From VRUE01 sp963702705 (GTDB lineage: Bacteria > Actinomycetota > Thermoleophilia > Solirubrobacterales > 70-9): 64,000 nt of DNA. Each line of letters starts with the position of its first letter. Position 1 is the stretch's first letter. The notes beneath the pieces are model-generated. The model did not search any database. It was not told where the DNA came from and worked only from the letters and a program-made list of their open reading frames with translations. The position numbers and the translations under genes are program-made. The stretch spans positions 310,001-374,000 of the forward strand of contig CAVPDR010000007.1 in NCBI GenBank assembly GCA_963702705.1. The letters run 5' to 3'. Of this stretch, positions 15,059-23,394 are shown piece after piece.

Positions 15059-16222
15059 ATGCTCGGTGGCCGACCGATCACGCTCTTTCACGTCCGTGGG
15101 ATCCGGATCGCCGTCGACTGGTCCTGGTTCGTCGTCCTCTTCCTGATGATCTTCTGGCTTTCGGACTTCTACGGCCGGGTGCTGGGTGAAAGCAGCTCGT
15201 CCTCGACGCCCTTCGCGCTTGCCGTCGTCAGCGCCCTGGCCTTCTTCGGCTCAGTTCTGTTGCACGAGCTCGGCCACGCCTTCGCCGCGCTGCGCAACGG
15301 GATCGGCATCGCCAGCATCCAGCTCTGGATCTTCGGCGGGATGGCTCGAATGGACCGTGAATCCGACACTCCCTCGACCGAGTTCAAGGTGGCGATAGCC
15401 GGGCCGCTGGTGACCTTGGCGATCGTCGTTGCACTCACCGCCGCCGGCCTGGCGGCGGTGGGCTGGGAGGAGTTCCGCCGTTCCGCCATCGTCGAAAGCG
15501 ACACCGGCGTCTCCGGCTTCTGGGCGATGATCGCCTGGCTCGCCTCGATCAACCTCCTCGTCCTCGTCTTCAACCTGCTTCCTGCCTTTCCGATGGACGG
15601 CGGCAGGATCGTCCGTGCGATCGCCTGGTGGCGAACCGGCGACCGCAACTCCGCGACCCGTTTCGCGGCGCGCCTGGGCCGGGTCTTCGGTTACCTCTTC
15701 ATCGCCGGCGGCCTGGTGATGATCGCCGGCGGCAACGTGTTCGGCGGGATCTGGCTGGCGGTGATCGGGATGGTGATCAACGGCTCCGCCCGCGCCGCCT
15801 CGATGCAGACCGCGGTCAGCGGCAGGATCAGCAACCTCTCGGTCGCCGACGTGATGGACCGTGAACCGGTGGCGATCCCGGGCGAGATCAGCGTTGAGCA
15901 GGCACTCGACGAGTACTTCCTGCGCTACCGCTGGCCCTGGTTCCCGGTGGTCGACGCCGCCTACAAGTTCCTCGGCCTGGTCGTCCGCGACAAAGCCGAT
16001 GAGGTCCCCGAGACGTCGCGTGCGACCTCCCATGTCAGCGATCTACTTGAGCACGACGACGGCACCTTCCAGGTCCGCGACGACGCCCCGCTCGACTCGC
16101 TGCTCGCCAACAACGCCCTGCGCCGCTTCGGCGCCGTGATGGCGGTTGACATCGACGGCCGGCTCTCGGGCGTGATCACAATCGAGCAGGTTGGGCGCGC
16201 GTTGCGCGACGCGTCGCGGTAG
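15059..16222 (+). CDS. Site-2-protease-type M50 metallopeptidase with CBS region
   Basis: 387 residues from ATG 15059. Six or so membrane helices carry the zinc site HELGH (in LLHELGHAFAALRNG) and the second motif LLPAFPMDGGR, whose Asp completes metal binding. A C-terminal soluble part (about 260-385) looks like a CBS pair (VADVMDREPVAIPGEISVEQAL ... IDGRLSGVITIEQVG). This matches Rip3/SpoIVFB-like intramembrane proteases, which release membrane-tethered regulators or process membrane proteins; the CBS part may sense nucleotides. The target is unknown and no anti-sigma factor lies nearby. Confidence 0.9.
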   Translation: MLGGRPITLFHVRGIRIAVDWSWFVVLFLMIFWLSDFYGRVLGESSSSSTPFALAVVSALAFFGSVLLHELGHAFAALRNGIGIASIQLWIFGGMARMDRESDTPSTEFKVAIAGPLVTLAIVVALTAAGLAAVGWEEFRRSAIVESDTGVSGFWAMIAWLASINLLVLVFNLLPAFPMDGGRIVRAIAWWRTGDRNSATRFAARLGRVFGYLFIAGGLVMIAGGNVFGGIWLAVIGMVINGSARAASMQTAVSGRISNLSVADVMDREPVAIPGEISVEQALDEYFLRYRWPWFPVVDAAYKFLGLVVRDKADEVPETSRATSHVSDLLEHDDGTFQVRDDAPLDSLLANNALRRFGAVMAVDIDGRLSGVITIEQVGRALRDASR

Positions 16223-16336
16223 GGGAAATCCGGGCAGGGCCTTCCACTTAACTTGTTTCGGTGGAGACGCTGCTGCTGTCGCCGCTAGCTGCTGCCGAAA
16301 AAGTACAAGACGTTCCAGGCCCTGCCCGGATTTCCC
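16223..16336. repeat. Long palindromic element between convergent genes
   Basis: A perfect 20-bp inverted repeat (16223-16242 with 16317-16336) encloses a 74-base interior. The interior itself contains partial pairing (ACTTGTTTCGG against CCGAAAAAGTACAAG). It fills the whole gap between two convergent genes, so it could end transcription from both sides. No U-tract follows either arm. It belongs structurally to the long intergenic hairpins seen elsewhere in this window, but its interior is different. Confidence 0.65.
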
Positions 16337-18001
16337 TTACGGGCGGTGTCGGGCGATGATGCGATTGAAATTGGAGCTTGCGGGCAGCGTGCCGAAGGCA
16401 TAGCCCCAGTCGCCAGAGAGGCGCGAGGCGCAGAAGGCGTCTGCCACGGCAGGGTCGCCGTAGCGGACTAGGAGGGAGGCTTGGAGCGAGAGGGCCATCT
16501 TCTCGACTATGCGGCGGGCTCGGTGCTGGATTGTGTCCATGTCGCCGGGGATCTCGTTGCGTAGGGAGGTGACGTAGGCGTCGAGCTTGGGTTCTGCGCC
16601 GGCGCCCTCCATCACCTCGGCGAAGAAGGCGTCGACGGAGGCTGGGTTCTTGACCATTGCCCGCAGCACATCTAGGCACTGGACATTGCCTGAGCCCTCC
16701 CAGATCGAGGCCAGTGGGGCCTCGCGGTAGAGGCGGGGCATTCCCGACTCCTCGACGTAGCCGTTGCCGCCGAGGCACTCGAGGCACTCGACCGCGTGTG
16801 AGGGGGCGCGCTTGCAGAGCCAGTACTTGAGCACCGGGTTGGCAAGGCGGCGGAACTCGATGGCCTCGTCATCGCCGGCAGCCACTTCGTCGTAGGAGCG
16901 GGCGAGGCGCATTGAGGCGACTGTCGCCGCCTCCGATTCGACGCAGAGGTCGGCGAGCACGTTTTGCATCAGCGGCTGCTCGATCAGCTCGGCGCCGAAG
17001 GCGGAGCGGTGGGCGGCGTGGTTGAGCGCCTGAACGACTCCGGCGCGGTAGCCGGTCGCGGCGCCGATCACGCAGTCGAGGCGGGTGTGGTTGACCATCT
17101 CGATGATCGTCGGCACGCCGCGGCCCTCCTCGCCGACCATGCGCGCCCAGGCACCGCGGAACTCGATCTCGCTGGAGGCGTTGGAGCGGTTGCCGAGCTT
17201 GTCCTTGAGCCGCTGGATGTGGAAGGGGTTGCGCTCGCCATCCGGGGTCCAGCGCGGCATCAGGAAGCAGGAGATCCCCGAATCGGTCTGGGCGAGGACG
17301 AGGAAGGCATCGCACATCGGCGCCGAGCAGAACCACTTGTGGCCGACCAGCTCGTACTCGGCTCCCGGGCCCCCCCCGTTCAGCGGTGTCGCCGTGGTCG
17401 TGTTGGCTCGTACGTCGGAGCCGCCCTGCTTCTCGGTCATCGCCATCCCGCAGAGGGCGCCGCTCTTGCGCTCGGCCGGCAGCGAGCGCTCGTCGTAATC
17501 GAGGGAGAGAAAGCGCTCCTCCCACTCGGCAGCGAGCTCGGGCTGCTTGCGCAGCGCCGGGATCGCCGAGTAGGTCATCGAGATCGGGCAACCGACGCCG
17601 CTCTCGGCCTGCATCAGCAGCATGAAGCTGACGGCGCGGGCGACGTGAGCTCCGGGCCTCGGTTCACGCCAGGGCATCGCGTGCAACCCGTTGCCGACTC
17701 CGATCCGCATCAGCTCGTGCCAGGAGCTGTCGAACTCGACCTCGTCGATCCGGTTGCCGTAGCGGTCGTGGGTGCGCAGCTCGGGCTTGCGCTCGTTGGC
17801 CTCGAAGCCCCAGCGGATCGTCTGCTGCGAACCGCAGATCGCTCCCAGCTCGCGGGCGCGGTCCTCTGCCCACTCGGCGCCCTCACGTCGCAGCGCTTCC
17901 CCCAGCGGCCGGTCGGCGTCGAAGGAGTTGTAGTCCTCCAGCGGCGGCGCTTGGTTGAAGACCTCGTGGGTAGAAGAGGAACGACGCTCGACGGTGGCCA
18001 T
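16337..18001 (-). CDS. AidB-like acyl-CoA dehydrogenase
   Basis: 554 residues from ATG 18001; the open frame extends to 18124 but upstream residues overlap the divergent icd gene. The N-terminus EVFNQAPPLEDYNSFDADRPL and overall length match the AidB/isovaleryl-CoA-dehydrogenase-like group rather than classical acyl-CoA dehydrogenases of about 380 residues. FAD-site motifs include GMAMTEKQGGSDVRAN and LGGNGYVEESGMPRLYREAPLASIWEGSGN. Escherichia coli AidB binds DNA and is induced by alkylation stress. Whether this protein acts on DNA damage or on acyl-CoA cannot be told from sequence. It is divergent from icd. Confidence 0.85.
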   Translation of the reverse strand: MATVERRSSSTHEVFNQAPPLEDYNSFDADRPLGEALRREGAEWAEDRARELGAICGSQQTIRWGFEANERKPELRTHDRYGNRIDEVEFDSSWHELMRIGVGNGLHAMPWREPRPGAHVARAVSFMLLMQAESGVGCPISMTYSAIPALRKQPELAAEWEERFLSLDYDERSLPAERKSGALCGMAMTEKQGGSDVRANTTTATPLNGGGPGAEYELVGHKWFCSAPMCDAFLVLAQTDSGISCFLMPRWTPDGERNPFHIQRLKDKLGNRSNASSEIEFRGAWARMVGEEGRGVPTIIEMVNHTRLDCVIGAATGYRAGVVQALNHAAHRSAFGAELIEQPLMQNVLADLCVESEAATVASMRLARSYDEVAAGDDEAIEFRRLANPVLKYWLCKRAPSHAVECLECLGGNGYVEESGMPRLYREAPLASIWEGSGNVQCLDVLRAMVKNPASVDAFFAEVMEGAGAEPKLDAYVTSLRNEIPGDMDTIQHRARRIVEKMALSLQASLLVRYGDPAVADAFCASRLSGDWGYAFGTLPASSNFNRIIARHRP

Positions 18002-18044
18002 CGCCACTGATTGTGCCAGTCCATCGATAGCATCGCCGACCCGC

Positions 18045-19259
18045 ATGAAGAAGATCCCAGTCAAGAACCCGATCGTCGAGCTTGACGGCGACGAGATGAC
18101 CCGGATCATCTGGGCCTTCATCAAGGACCAGCTGATCCTGCCCTACCTCGATATCGACCTCGTCTATTTCGACCTCGGGATCGAGAGCCGCGACGCCAGC
18201 CGCGACCAGATCACGGTCGATGCGGCCAACGCGATCAAGCGCCACGGCGTCGGCGTCAAGTGCGCGACGATCACTCCGGACGAGGCGAGGGTCGAGGAGT
18301 TCGGCCTTACCGAGATGTACCGCTCGCCGAACGGGACGATCCGCAACATCCTCGGCGGCGTCATCTTCCGCGAGCCGATCGTGATCTCCAACGTGCCGCG
18401 GCTTGTGCCGGGCTGGACCAAGCCGATCGTGATCGGCCGTCACGCTTTTGGCGATCAGTACCGCGCCACCGACATGGTCGTGCCGGGAGAGGGCACGCTC
18501 ACACTCACCTATACGCCCAAGGACGGGTCAGCGCCGGTAGAGCTTGACGTATACGACTTCCCCGGGCCGGGTATCGCGATGGCGATGTACAACCTCGACG
18601 ACTCGATCCGCGATTTCGCTCGGGCGTCGATGCGCTACGGCCTGAACCGCGGCTACCCGGTCTACCTCTCGACCAAGAACACGATCCTGAAGCGCTACGA
18701 CGGCCGTTTCAAGGATCTCTTCGCCGAGGTTTACGAGAACGAGTTCAAGGCCGATTTCGAGGCCGCGGGGATCGCCTATGAACACCGGCTGATCGACGAC
18801 ATGGTGGCGGCGGCGATGAAGTGGGAGGGTGGCTACGTCTGGGCCTGCAAGAACTACGACGGCGACGTGCAGTCCGACACCGTTGCCCAGGGCTTCGGCT
18901 CGCTCGGTCTGATGACGAGTGTGTTGATGAGCCCCGACGGCAAGACGGTCGAGGCCGAGGCCGCGCACGGGACGGTTACCCGTCACTACCGCCAGCACCA
19001 GCAGGGCAAGCCGACCTCGACCAACCCGATCGCCTCGATCTTCGCCTGGACGCGCGGCCTGGCCGCGCGCGGTCGCCTCGACGAGACCCCTGAGGTCTCT
19101 CGCTTTGCCGAGGCGCTGGAGCGCGTCTGTGTGGAAACCGTGGAAGCGGGCCGCATGACCAAGGACCTCGCCCTGTTGATCGGCCCCGACCAGGAGTTCC
19201 AGACCACGCAGGAGTTCCTCGCCTCGATCGACGAGGGCCTGCAGCGGGCGATGGCATAG
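18045..19259 (+). CDS. icd: NADP-dependent isocitrate dehydrogenase, eukaryotic-like dimeric type
   Basis: 404 residues from ATG 18045 (MKKIPVKNPIVELDGDEMTRIIW). This opening and the length of about 404 residues mark the homodimeric IDH class shared with eukaryotic cytosolic enzymes. Substrate and metal residues appear in KCATITPDEARVEEF, SPNGTIRNILGG and WACKNYDGDVQSD, and the NADP loop in EAAHGTVTRHYRQHQ. It converts isocitrate to 2-oxoglutarate. mdh follows 37 bases downstream, so the two are probably co-transcribed and, with sdh 3 kb away, form a TCA-cycle neighbourhood. Confidence 0.95.
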   Translation: MKKIPVKNPIVELDGDEMTRIIWAFIKDQLILPYLDIDLVYFDLGIESRDASRDQITVDAANAIKRHGVGVKCATITPDEARVEEFGLTEMYRSPNGTIRNILGGVIFREPIVISNVPRLVPGWTKPIVIGRHAFGDQYRATDMVVPGEGTLTLTYTPKDGSAPVELDVYDFPGPGIAMAMYNLDDSIRDFARASMRYGLNRGYPVYLSTKNTILKRYDGRFKDLFAEVYENEFKADFEAAGIAYEHRLIDDMVAAAMKWEGGYVWACKNYDGDVQSDTVAQGFGSLGLMTSVLMSPDGKTVEAEAAHGTVTRHYRQHQQGKPTSTNPIASIFAWTRGLAARGRLDETPEVSRFAEALERVCVETVEAGRMTKDLALLIGPDQEFQTTQEFLASIDEGLQRAMA

Positions 19260-19296
19260 CTCTTCGAAAACTACGAATCCAGGAGATGGATATTCC

Positions 19297-20283
19297 GTGA
19301 GCACCCCTGTGAAAGTCACCGTTACCGGCGCCGCCGGGCAGATCGGCTACGCGCTGCTGTTCCGTATCGCCAGCGGCCAGATGCTCGGTCCCGACACCCC
19401 GCTTGAGCTGAGCCTGCTCGAGATCCCCGATGCGGTCAAGGCGGCCGAGGGCACCGCGATGGAGCTCGACGACTGCGCCTTCCCGCTGCTTCGCCGGATC
19501 GACATCTTCGACGATCCCAAGCAGGCGTTCGACGGCTGCAATGTGGGCCTGTTGGTTGGTGCTCGTCCGCGCGGCCCCGGCATGGAGCGCTCGGACCTGC
19601 TCGAGGCCAACGGTGGGATCTTCAAGCCGCAGGGCGAAGCGATCGCAGCCGGCGCGGCCGGTGACGTGAGGGTGCTGGTGGTCGGCAATCCGGCCAACAC
19701 CAATTGCCTGATCGCGCTGTCCAACGCCGACGGCGTTCCCCGTGAGCGCTTTACGGCGATGATGCGACTAGACCACAACCGGGCAAAGGCACAGCTTGCC
19801 AATAAGCTCGGCAAGGAGGTCCCAGACGTGACCAAGATGACCGTCTGGGGCAATCACTCGACCACCCAGTACCCCGATCTGGTCAATGCCCGAGTCGGCG
19901 GGGTGAGTGCCTGGGATGCGGTTGACGATCAGACCTGGATCGCCGATGAGTTCATCCCCCGAGTTGCCAAACGCGGCGCCGCGATCATCGAGGCGCGCGG
20001 GGCCTCCAGCGCGGCCTCGGCGGCGAACGCGGCGATCGATCACGTTCACGATTGGGTGCTTGGTACGCCTGATGGCGACTGGGTTTCGATGGGCGTTCCC
20101 GCCGACGGCTCCTATGGGGTCGAGGAGGGAATCGTCGCCGGGTTCCCCTGCGTTTGCAGCGGCGGCGAGTGGTCGATCGTCGAGGGCGCCGAGGTGCCGG
20201 AGTTCTCTCGCGCACGCATCGACGCCAGCGCCGCCGAGCTGCGCGAGGAGCGTGACGCCGTCGCCAAGCTCGGTCTCGTCTGA
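19297..20283 (+). CDS. mdh: Malate dehydrogenase
   Basis: 328 residues from GTG 19297, with AGGAG about 11 bases upstream. The NAD-binding start is VTVTGAAGQIGYALLFRIASG. VVGNPANTNCLIAL, the substrate Arg in ARPRGPGMERSDLL, and the catalytic Asp/His pair in MRLDHNRAKAQLA and VWGNHSTTQYPD are all present. This is the cytosolic-type MDH group with an enlarged N-terminal part. It oxidises malate to oxaloacetate. The gene ends 18 bases before a clean intrinsic terminator. Confidence 0.96.
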   Translation: MSTPVKVTVTGAAGQIGYALLFRIASGQMLGPDTPLELSLLEIPDAVKAAEGTAMELDDCAFPLLRRIDIFDDPKQAFDGCNVGLLVGARPRGPGMERSDLLEANGGIFKPQGEAIAAGAAGDVRVLVVGNPANTNCLIALSNADGVPRERFTAMMRLDHNRAKAQLANKLGKEVPDVTKMTVWGNHSTTQYPDLVNARVGGVSAWDAVDDQTWIADEFIPRVAKRGAAIIEARGASSAASAANAAIDHVHDWVLGTPDGDWVSMGVPADGSYGVEEGIVAGFPCVCSGGEWSIVEGAEVPEFSRARIDASAAELREERDAVAKLGLV

Positions 20284-20300
20284 GTACGAATTGAGCAAAG

Positions 20301-20331
20301 AAAAGCCGGCCCATTTCGGGCCGGCTTTTTC
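20301..20331 (+). terminator. Intrinsic terminator after mdh
   Basis: An 8-bp GC stem (GCCGGCCC with GGGCCGGC) and a five-base loop are flanked by AAAA on the left and TTTTT on the right. This is a textbook rho-independent terminator, and because both flanks are suitable it can serve mdh on the plus strand and the convergent AT-hook gene on the minus strand. Confidence 0.9.
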
Positions 20332-20346
20332 TCGCAAAGAGTGGCG

Positions 20347-20778
20347 TTAGGCGGGGTGGTATTCGCGCCCCTTCTTCGTCACCCGACCCTCTTTCTCCAT
20401 TTCACCGAGGACTCGGTAGAGATAGTTGGGTTTGATTTTCATCTGTTTGGCGATCTCCGACGCGGAGATGCCCGGGTTCTGCTCGACCAGGGCAACCGCC
20501 TGGTCGGCACGCGTGCCGCCGCGGCGACGACGACGGCGACGCGGGGTTGCGGTTGACGTTGAGGCAGATGCAGGCGTGGCTGCATTTTTACGAGGGCGAC
20601 CGGGACCACGTTTGCCGGAGCCCGGGGGTCGACCTGGGCGGCGGGTGATGGTGCCGGTAACGGTGCCACCAAGCTCTGCGAGGGCACGCTCGAGACGCTG
20701 GCGCTCCTCGTCAAGCTCAGCGAGGCGCTTCTTGACCAGGCCCAGAGCCTCGTCGAGTACGTTGCTGGTGCTAGGCAT
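20347..20778 (-). CDS. AT-hook / winged-helix DNA-binding protein
   Basis: 143 residues from ATG 20778, with GGAAGGAA directly upstream. Residues 5-40 form a charged coiled coil (LDEALGLVKKRLAELDEER). Residues 47-64 carry two AT-hook cores (RPGRPPGSG and GPGRPRKN), followed by an Ala/Ser/Thr linker and an Arg tract (RRRRRRRGG). The last 55 residues form a small winged helix (DQAVALVEQNPGISASEIAKQMKIKPNYLYRVLGEMEKEGRV). The protein probably binds AT-rich DNA, either as a nucleoid-associated protein or as a regulator, with the coiled coil making dimers. Palindromes upstream suggest self-control. The exact family is not known to me. Confidence 0.75.
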   Translation of the reverse strand: MPSTSNVLDEALGLVKKRLAELDEERQRLERALAELGGTVTGTITRRPGRPPGSGKRGPGRPRKNAATPASASTSTATPRRRRRRRGGTRADQAVALVEQNPGISASEIAKQMKIKPNYLYRVLGEMEKEGRVTKKGREYHPA

Positions 20779-20843
20779 TTCCTTCCTTTCATCCCGTGAG
20801 ACTTGTGCCTCCCGGGTCGTCAGCTCCCCCGGAGTGTGGCACA

Positions 20844-20874
20844 GTCACAGTGACAGTGACTATTCATATAGTCA
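20844..20874. promoter_or_regulatory. Operator-like palindromes upstream of the AT-hook gene
   Basis: GTCACAGTGAC at 20844-20854 is palindromic around a central base and overlaps a further GTGAC. TGACTAT-TCAT-ATAGTCA at 20857-20874 is a perfect 7-bp inverted repeat. On the minus strand the latter starts TTGACTATATGAATA, so it may overlap a promoter. The cluster lies 66-96 bases upstream of the start at 20778 and is AT-rich for this genome. Confidence 0.5.
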
Positions 20875-20931
20875 AATTGGTGCCTGTCACTCTGGCCATT
20901 TGGATGAAGGGCTTTAGAGCAAAGCGCAAGG

Positions 20932-21822
20932 TCAGGCAGTGCGTTGAGCCTGGCGCTCAGGTGAGATTCGCACCACGTTCCACGCTAGGCCAACCCTCTC
21001 CATTGCACCAATTATCAAAGCGGAGGGGTCTATCTCCCATTTTCGCAGTCCGTGTACCGCCGAGCGTGGGAAGGCGTGGTGGTTGTGGTGCCAGGACTCG
21101 CCCAGCGATGGCAGCGCCAGCCAGAAAACATTGGTTGAACGATCATCAGTATTAAACCGGCGCGTACCAAAATAATGGCATACCGAGTTCACGCTCCAGG
21201 TCACGTGATGAACGAAGAAGATTCGCACCAAGCCACCCCAGAGTAGCCCGGTCGCGGCCCCGGCGAGAGTGCCGCTGACGAGGTAGCCCGCAAGCGCCGG
21301 AATCAGCAGGCTGGCGAGCACGAGCGGGACGAACTGACGTGAGATCGTGCGCATGCCCCGGTCCTCGTAGAGATCGGCGGCGTAGCGCTTCCAGTCGGCC
21401 CTGCCCTGGGTTGACATCAGCCAGCCCGAGTGGGCATGCCAGAGGCCGGCGAGGACGCCGCGCACGCCCCCGTCATGACCGACGTGCGGGCTGTGTGGGT
21501 CGCCCTCTTCGTCGGTGTGGGCGTGGTGCTTGCGGTGATCGGCGACCCAGGAGATGGCAGGTCCCTGCACCGCCATCGAACCGAGCACCGCGAATGTGTA
21601 CTCGGCCGGCTTCGAGGTCTGGAAGGAGCGATGGGTGAGCAGGCGGTGGAAGCCGACGGTGATGCCGATCGCGGTCAGCAGGTACATGACCGCGGCGATC
21701 TCCAGGTCGCGGGCGCTGACGAGCCGGTTCCAGAGCAACACGATCGCGGCCAGCGTGGCGAGGAAGGGGACGATCACGGCACCCAGGTTGGCGATCTTCT
21801 CGGTTTTGGTCATCTCACCCAT
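20932..21822 (-). CDS. Membrane acyl-CoA (delta-9 type) fatty acid desaturase
   Basis: About 296 residues from ATG 21822 (MGEMTKTEK); ATG 21813 is a close alternative. Four membrane helices carry the three histidine boxes of the membrane desaturase family: HRLLTH, HRKHHAH and HHNHHA. Two iron ions bound there insert a double bond into acyl chains at the membrane. The fold starts LLTAIGITVGFHRLLTHRSF, as in stearoyl-CoA desaturases. The gene is divergent from a PucR-type regulator with a strong palindrome between them, so that regulator probably controls membrane unsaturation. Confidence 0.93.
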   Translation of the reverse strand: MGEMTKTEKIANLGAVIVPFLATLAAIVLLWNRLVSARDLEIAAVMYLLTAIGITVGFHRLLTHRSFQTSKPAEYTFAVLGSMAVQGPAISWVADHRKHHAHTDEEGDPHSPHVGHDGGVRGVLAGLWHAHSGWLMSTQGRADWKRYAADLYEDRGMRTISRQFVPLVLASLLIPALAGYLVSGTLAGAATGLLWGGLVRIFFVHHVTWSVNSVCHYFGTRRFNTDDRSTNVFWLALPSLGESWHHNHHAFPRSAVHGLRKWEIDPSALIIGAMERVGLAWNVVRISPERQAQRTA

Positions 21823-21884
21823 CGCCTGGCACGTTAGGCGCATTCGCTCGATAGGAGTTAGGCATCTAGTCAATTCTTGGTGAT

Positions 21885-21912
21885 AGTTTTTGTCATTCAA
21901 ATGACAAAAACT
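21885..21912. promoter_or_regulatory. 12-bp palindrome between desaturase and PucR-type genes
   Basis: AGTTTTTGTCAT (21885-21896), four bases, then ATGACAAAAACT (21901-21912) form a perfect inverted repeat in an AT-rich patch. It covers the start codon chosen for the regulator and lies 63 bases upstream of the desaturase start. This is the layout of an operator that would both autoregulate the regulator and control the desaturase. The binding partner is inferred from position only. Confidence 0.6.
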
Positions 21913-23073
21913 GTGGATTCTGAGCCTTGGCGTCAATTGCCATCCTCGGTCGCCGATCTGATCGAGCCCGAGCTGGGTGAGGTGACCAAGGAGATCCTCG
22001 CGACGATCGCCCGCGAGGTGGGGGAGTACGAACGGCCGTTGGAGGGCAAATTCGGCAGCGGCATCCGCCGCGGCGTCGGCGAGGCGCTCAGCCAGTTCGT
22101 CGCGTTGATCCGCGATCCCGATGCGGGGCGAGAGTTGGGACGCGAGGTCTACGTTGCCCTCGGCCGGGGCGAGATGCGGCAGGGGCGAACGCTGGATTCG
22201 CTGCAGGCGGCCTACCGGATCGGTGCGCGAGTTGCCTGGCGCAGGCTCTCGCTTGCCGGGCGCAAGGCCAACCTCGATCCGGAGGCCCTGAGCCTTCTCG
22301 CCGAGGCCATCTTCGCTTACATCGATGAGCTTTCGGCCGATTCCGTCGAGGGCTTTGCCCAGGCCCAGGCCGAGCGCGAGGACGTCGAGCGCCGGCACCG
22401 GCAAGTGCTCGCCTCGATGCTGATGCGCGAGCCGATGCCTGGAGCGGCTGACCTCCGCGCTGCCGCGCAGACGGCGAGATGGAGGATCCCGCGCCGCGTT
22501 GCCCCGCTCGCCTGCGCCGAGCCCGAGCTGGGGCGCCTGGCGCATCGACTCCCGGTCGACTGCCTGGTGACGCAGATCGACGAGGTCGGCTGCGTGCTGG
22601 TCTCGGATCCAGAGGGCCCGGGGCGCCTGACCGAGGTCGAGCGCGCCGCAAGCGGCAGGACGGTGGCGCTCGGTCCGGCCTGTGAGCCCACCCAGCTGCG
22701 CGACTCCTGGCAGCTGGCGAAGAGTGCGCTGAGAGCACTGGAAGCCGGCGCGATCTCGTCCGGGGGCTCGATCCGCGCCGAGGATCATCTCGCCGATCTA
22801 CTGCTCTTCGAAGGCAGCGCCGTCGTCGCGAGGCTCGCCGCCCACCGTCTGGCGCCGCTCGAACCGCTCACTCCGAAGGCGCGCGAGCGGATGCGCGAGA
22901 CCGCGCTCGCCTACGTACGGCACGGTGGCAACGCGGTGGAGATGGCGGCTGCGCTCCACCTTCACCCGCAGACGGTGCGCTACCGCGTCGCCCGGCTGCG
23001 CGAACTGCTGGGCGACGCGCTCGACGACCCCGACGCTCGCTTCGAGCTGCAGATCGCCCTGCGGGTGGGTTAG
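21901..23073 (+). CDS. PucR/CdaR-family transcriptional regulator
   Basis: 390 residues if started at ATG 21901 (MTKTVDSEPWRQL). TTG 21877 or GTG 21880 are in-frame alternatives, and no clear ribosome site precedes any of them, so a leaderless message is possible. The N-terminal 170 residues are helical and resemble the domain often placed before PucR helix-turn-helix modules (EILATIAREVGEYERPLEGKFG). The C-terminal 55 residues are the PucR-type HTH (YVRHGGNAVEMAAALHLHPQTVRYRVARLRELLG). The divergent desaturase and the intervening palindrome suggest control of fatty acid unsaturation. The effector is unknown. Confidence 0.85.
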   Translation: MTKTVDSEPWRQLPSSVADLIEPELGEVTKEILATIAREVGEYERPLEGKFGSGIRRGVGEALSQFVALIRDPDAGRELGREVYVALGRGEMRQGRTLDSLQAAYRIGARVAWRRLSLAGRKANLDPEALSLLAEAIFAYIDELSADSVEGFAQAQAEREDVERRHRQVLASMLMREPMPGAADLRAAAQTARWRIPRRVAPLACAEPELGRLAHRLPVDCLVTQIDEVGCVLVSDPEGPGRLTEVERAASGRTVALGPACEPTQLRDSWQLAKSALRALEAGAISSGGSIRAEDHLADLLLFEGSAVVARLAAHRLAPLEPLTPKARERMRETALAYVRHGGNAVEMAAALHLHPQTVRYRVARLRELLGDALDDPDARFELQIALRVG

Positions 23074-23097
23074 CGCCGATTCTGCCTCCGAGGTGGG

Positions 23098-23257
23098 GTG
23101 GAGGAGCCTGGTCGCCCTCCAGACGAATTTATGTCGCACGCGCGCTTCGCGCGCTTAGCTCCGAGGAAGGAGCGCGGCTAACGCCGCGCAATAACCGGAA
23201 TGCTTTTCCGCCGCTTCGCGACATTCGTCTGGAGGGCGACCAGGCTCCTCTCTCCAC
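23098..23257 (+). repeat. Structured palindromic element, copy A
   Basis: Perfect 26-bp outer arms (23103-23128 with 23223-23248, extendable by GTGGAG with a bulge) enclose a 94-base interior. The interior folds on paper into a GTCGC/GCGAC stem and several hairpins: GCGCG...CGCGC, GCTCC...GGAGC, GCGCGGC-TAAC-GCCGCGC and CGGAA...TTCCG. An inverted copy lies at 23395-23547: the first 36 and last 18 interior bases are identical, while arms and the third hairpin differ but stay paired. It lies between convergent genes. Function unknown. Confidence 0.75.
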
Positions 23258-23394
23258 GCTCCTGTAGAAACGAAGCTTCGAAGCGGCAGTGTGGACTCAG
23301 AAGCTTCAAGCCCACCGTGGCGAACCAAAGCTTGGAAGCCTTGAGAGGGTCAAGCGCTTCGAGTCGACTCCCATGAAGCTTGCGGTGCTTCGAG
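23249..23394. other. Non-coding spacer between two structured elements
   Basis: The 486-base gap between the PucR-type gene (ends 23073) and the convergent hydroxylase gene (ends 23560) holds two inverted structured elements and this spacer. Short open frames here have no ribosome site and follow the repeats, so I call no gene. The spacer carries spaced AAGCTT hexamers. Confidence 0.6.
23273..23381. repeat. Degenerate 24-28-base repeat with AAGCTT cores
   Basis: AAGCTT occurs at 23273, 23301, 23328 and 23376, with AAGCGCTT at 23352 filling the gap, giving spacings of 28, 27, 24 and 24 bases. Several copies are flanked by GAAGC or CAAGC. In a GC-rich genome four AAGCTT hexamers in 110 bases are unlikely by chance. 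They may be decayed repeats or protein sites. Confidence 0.45.
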
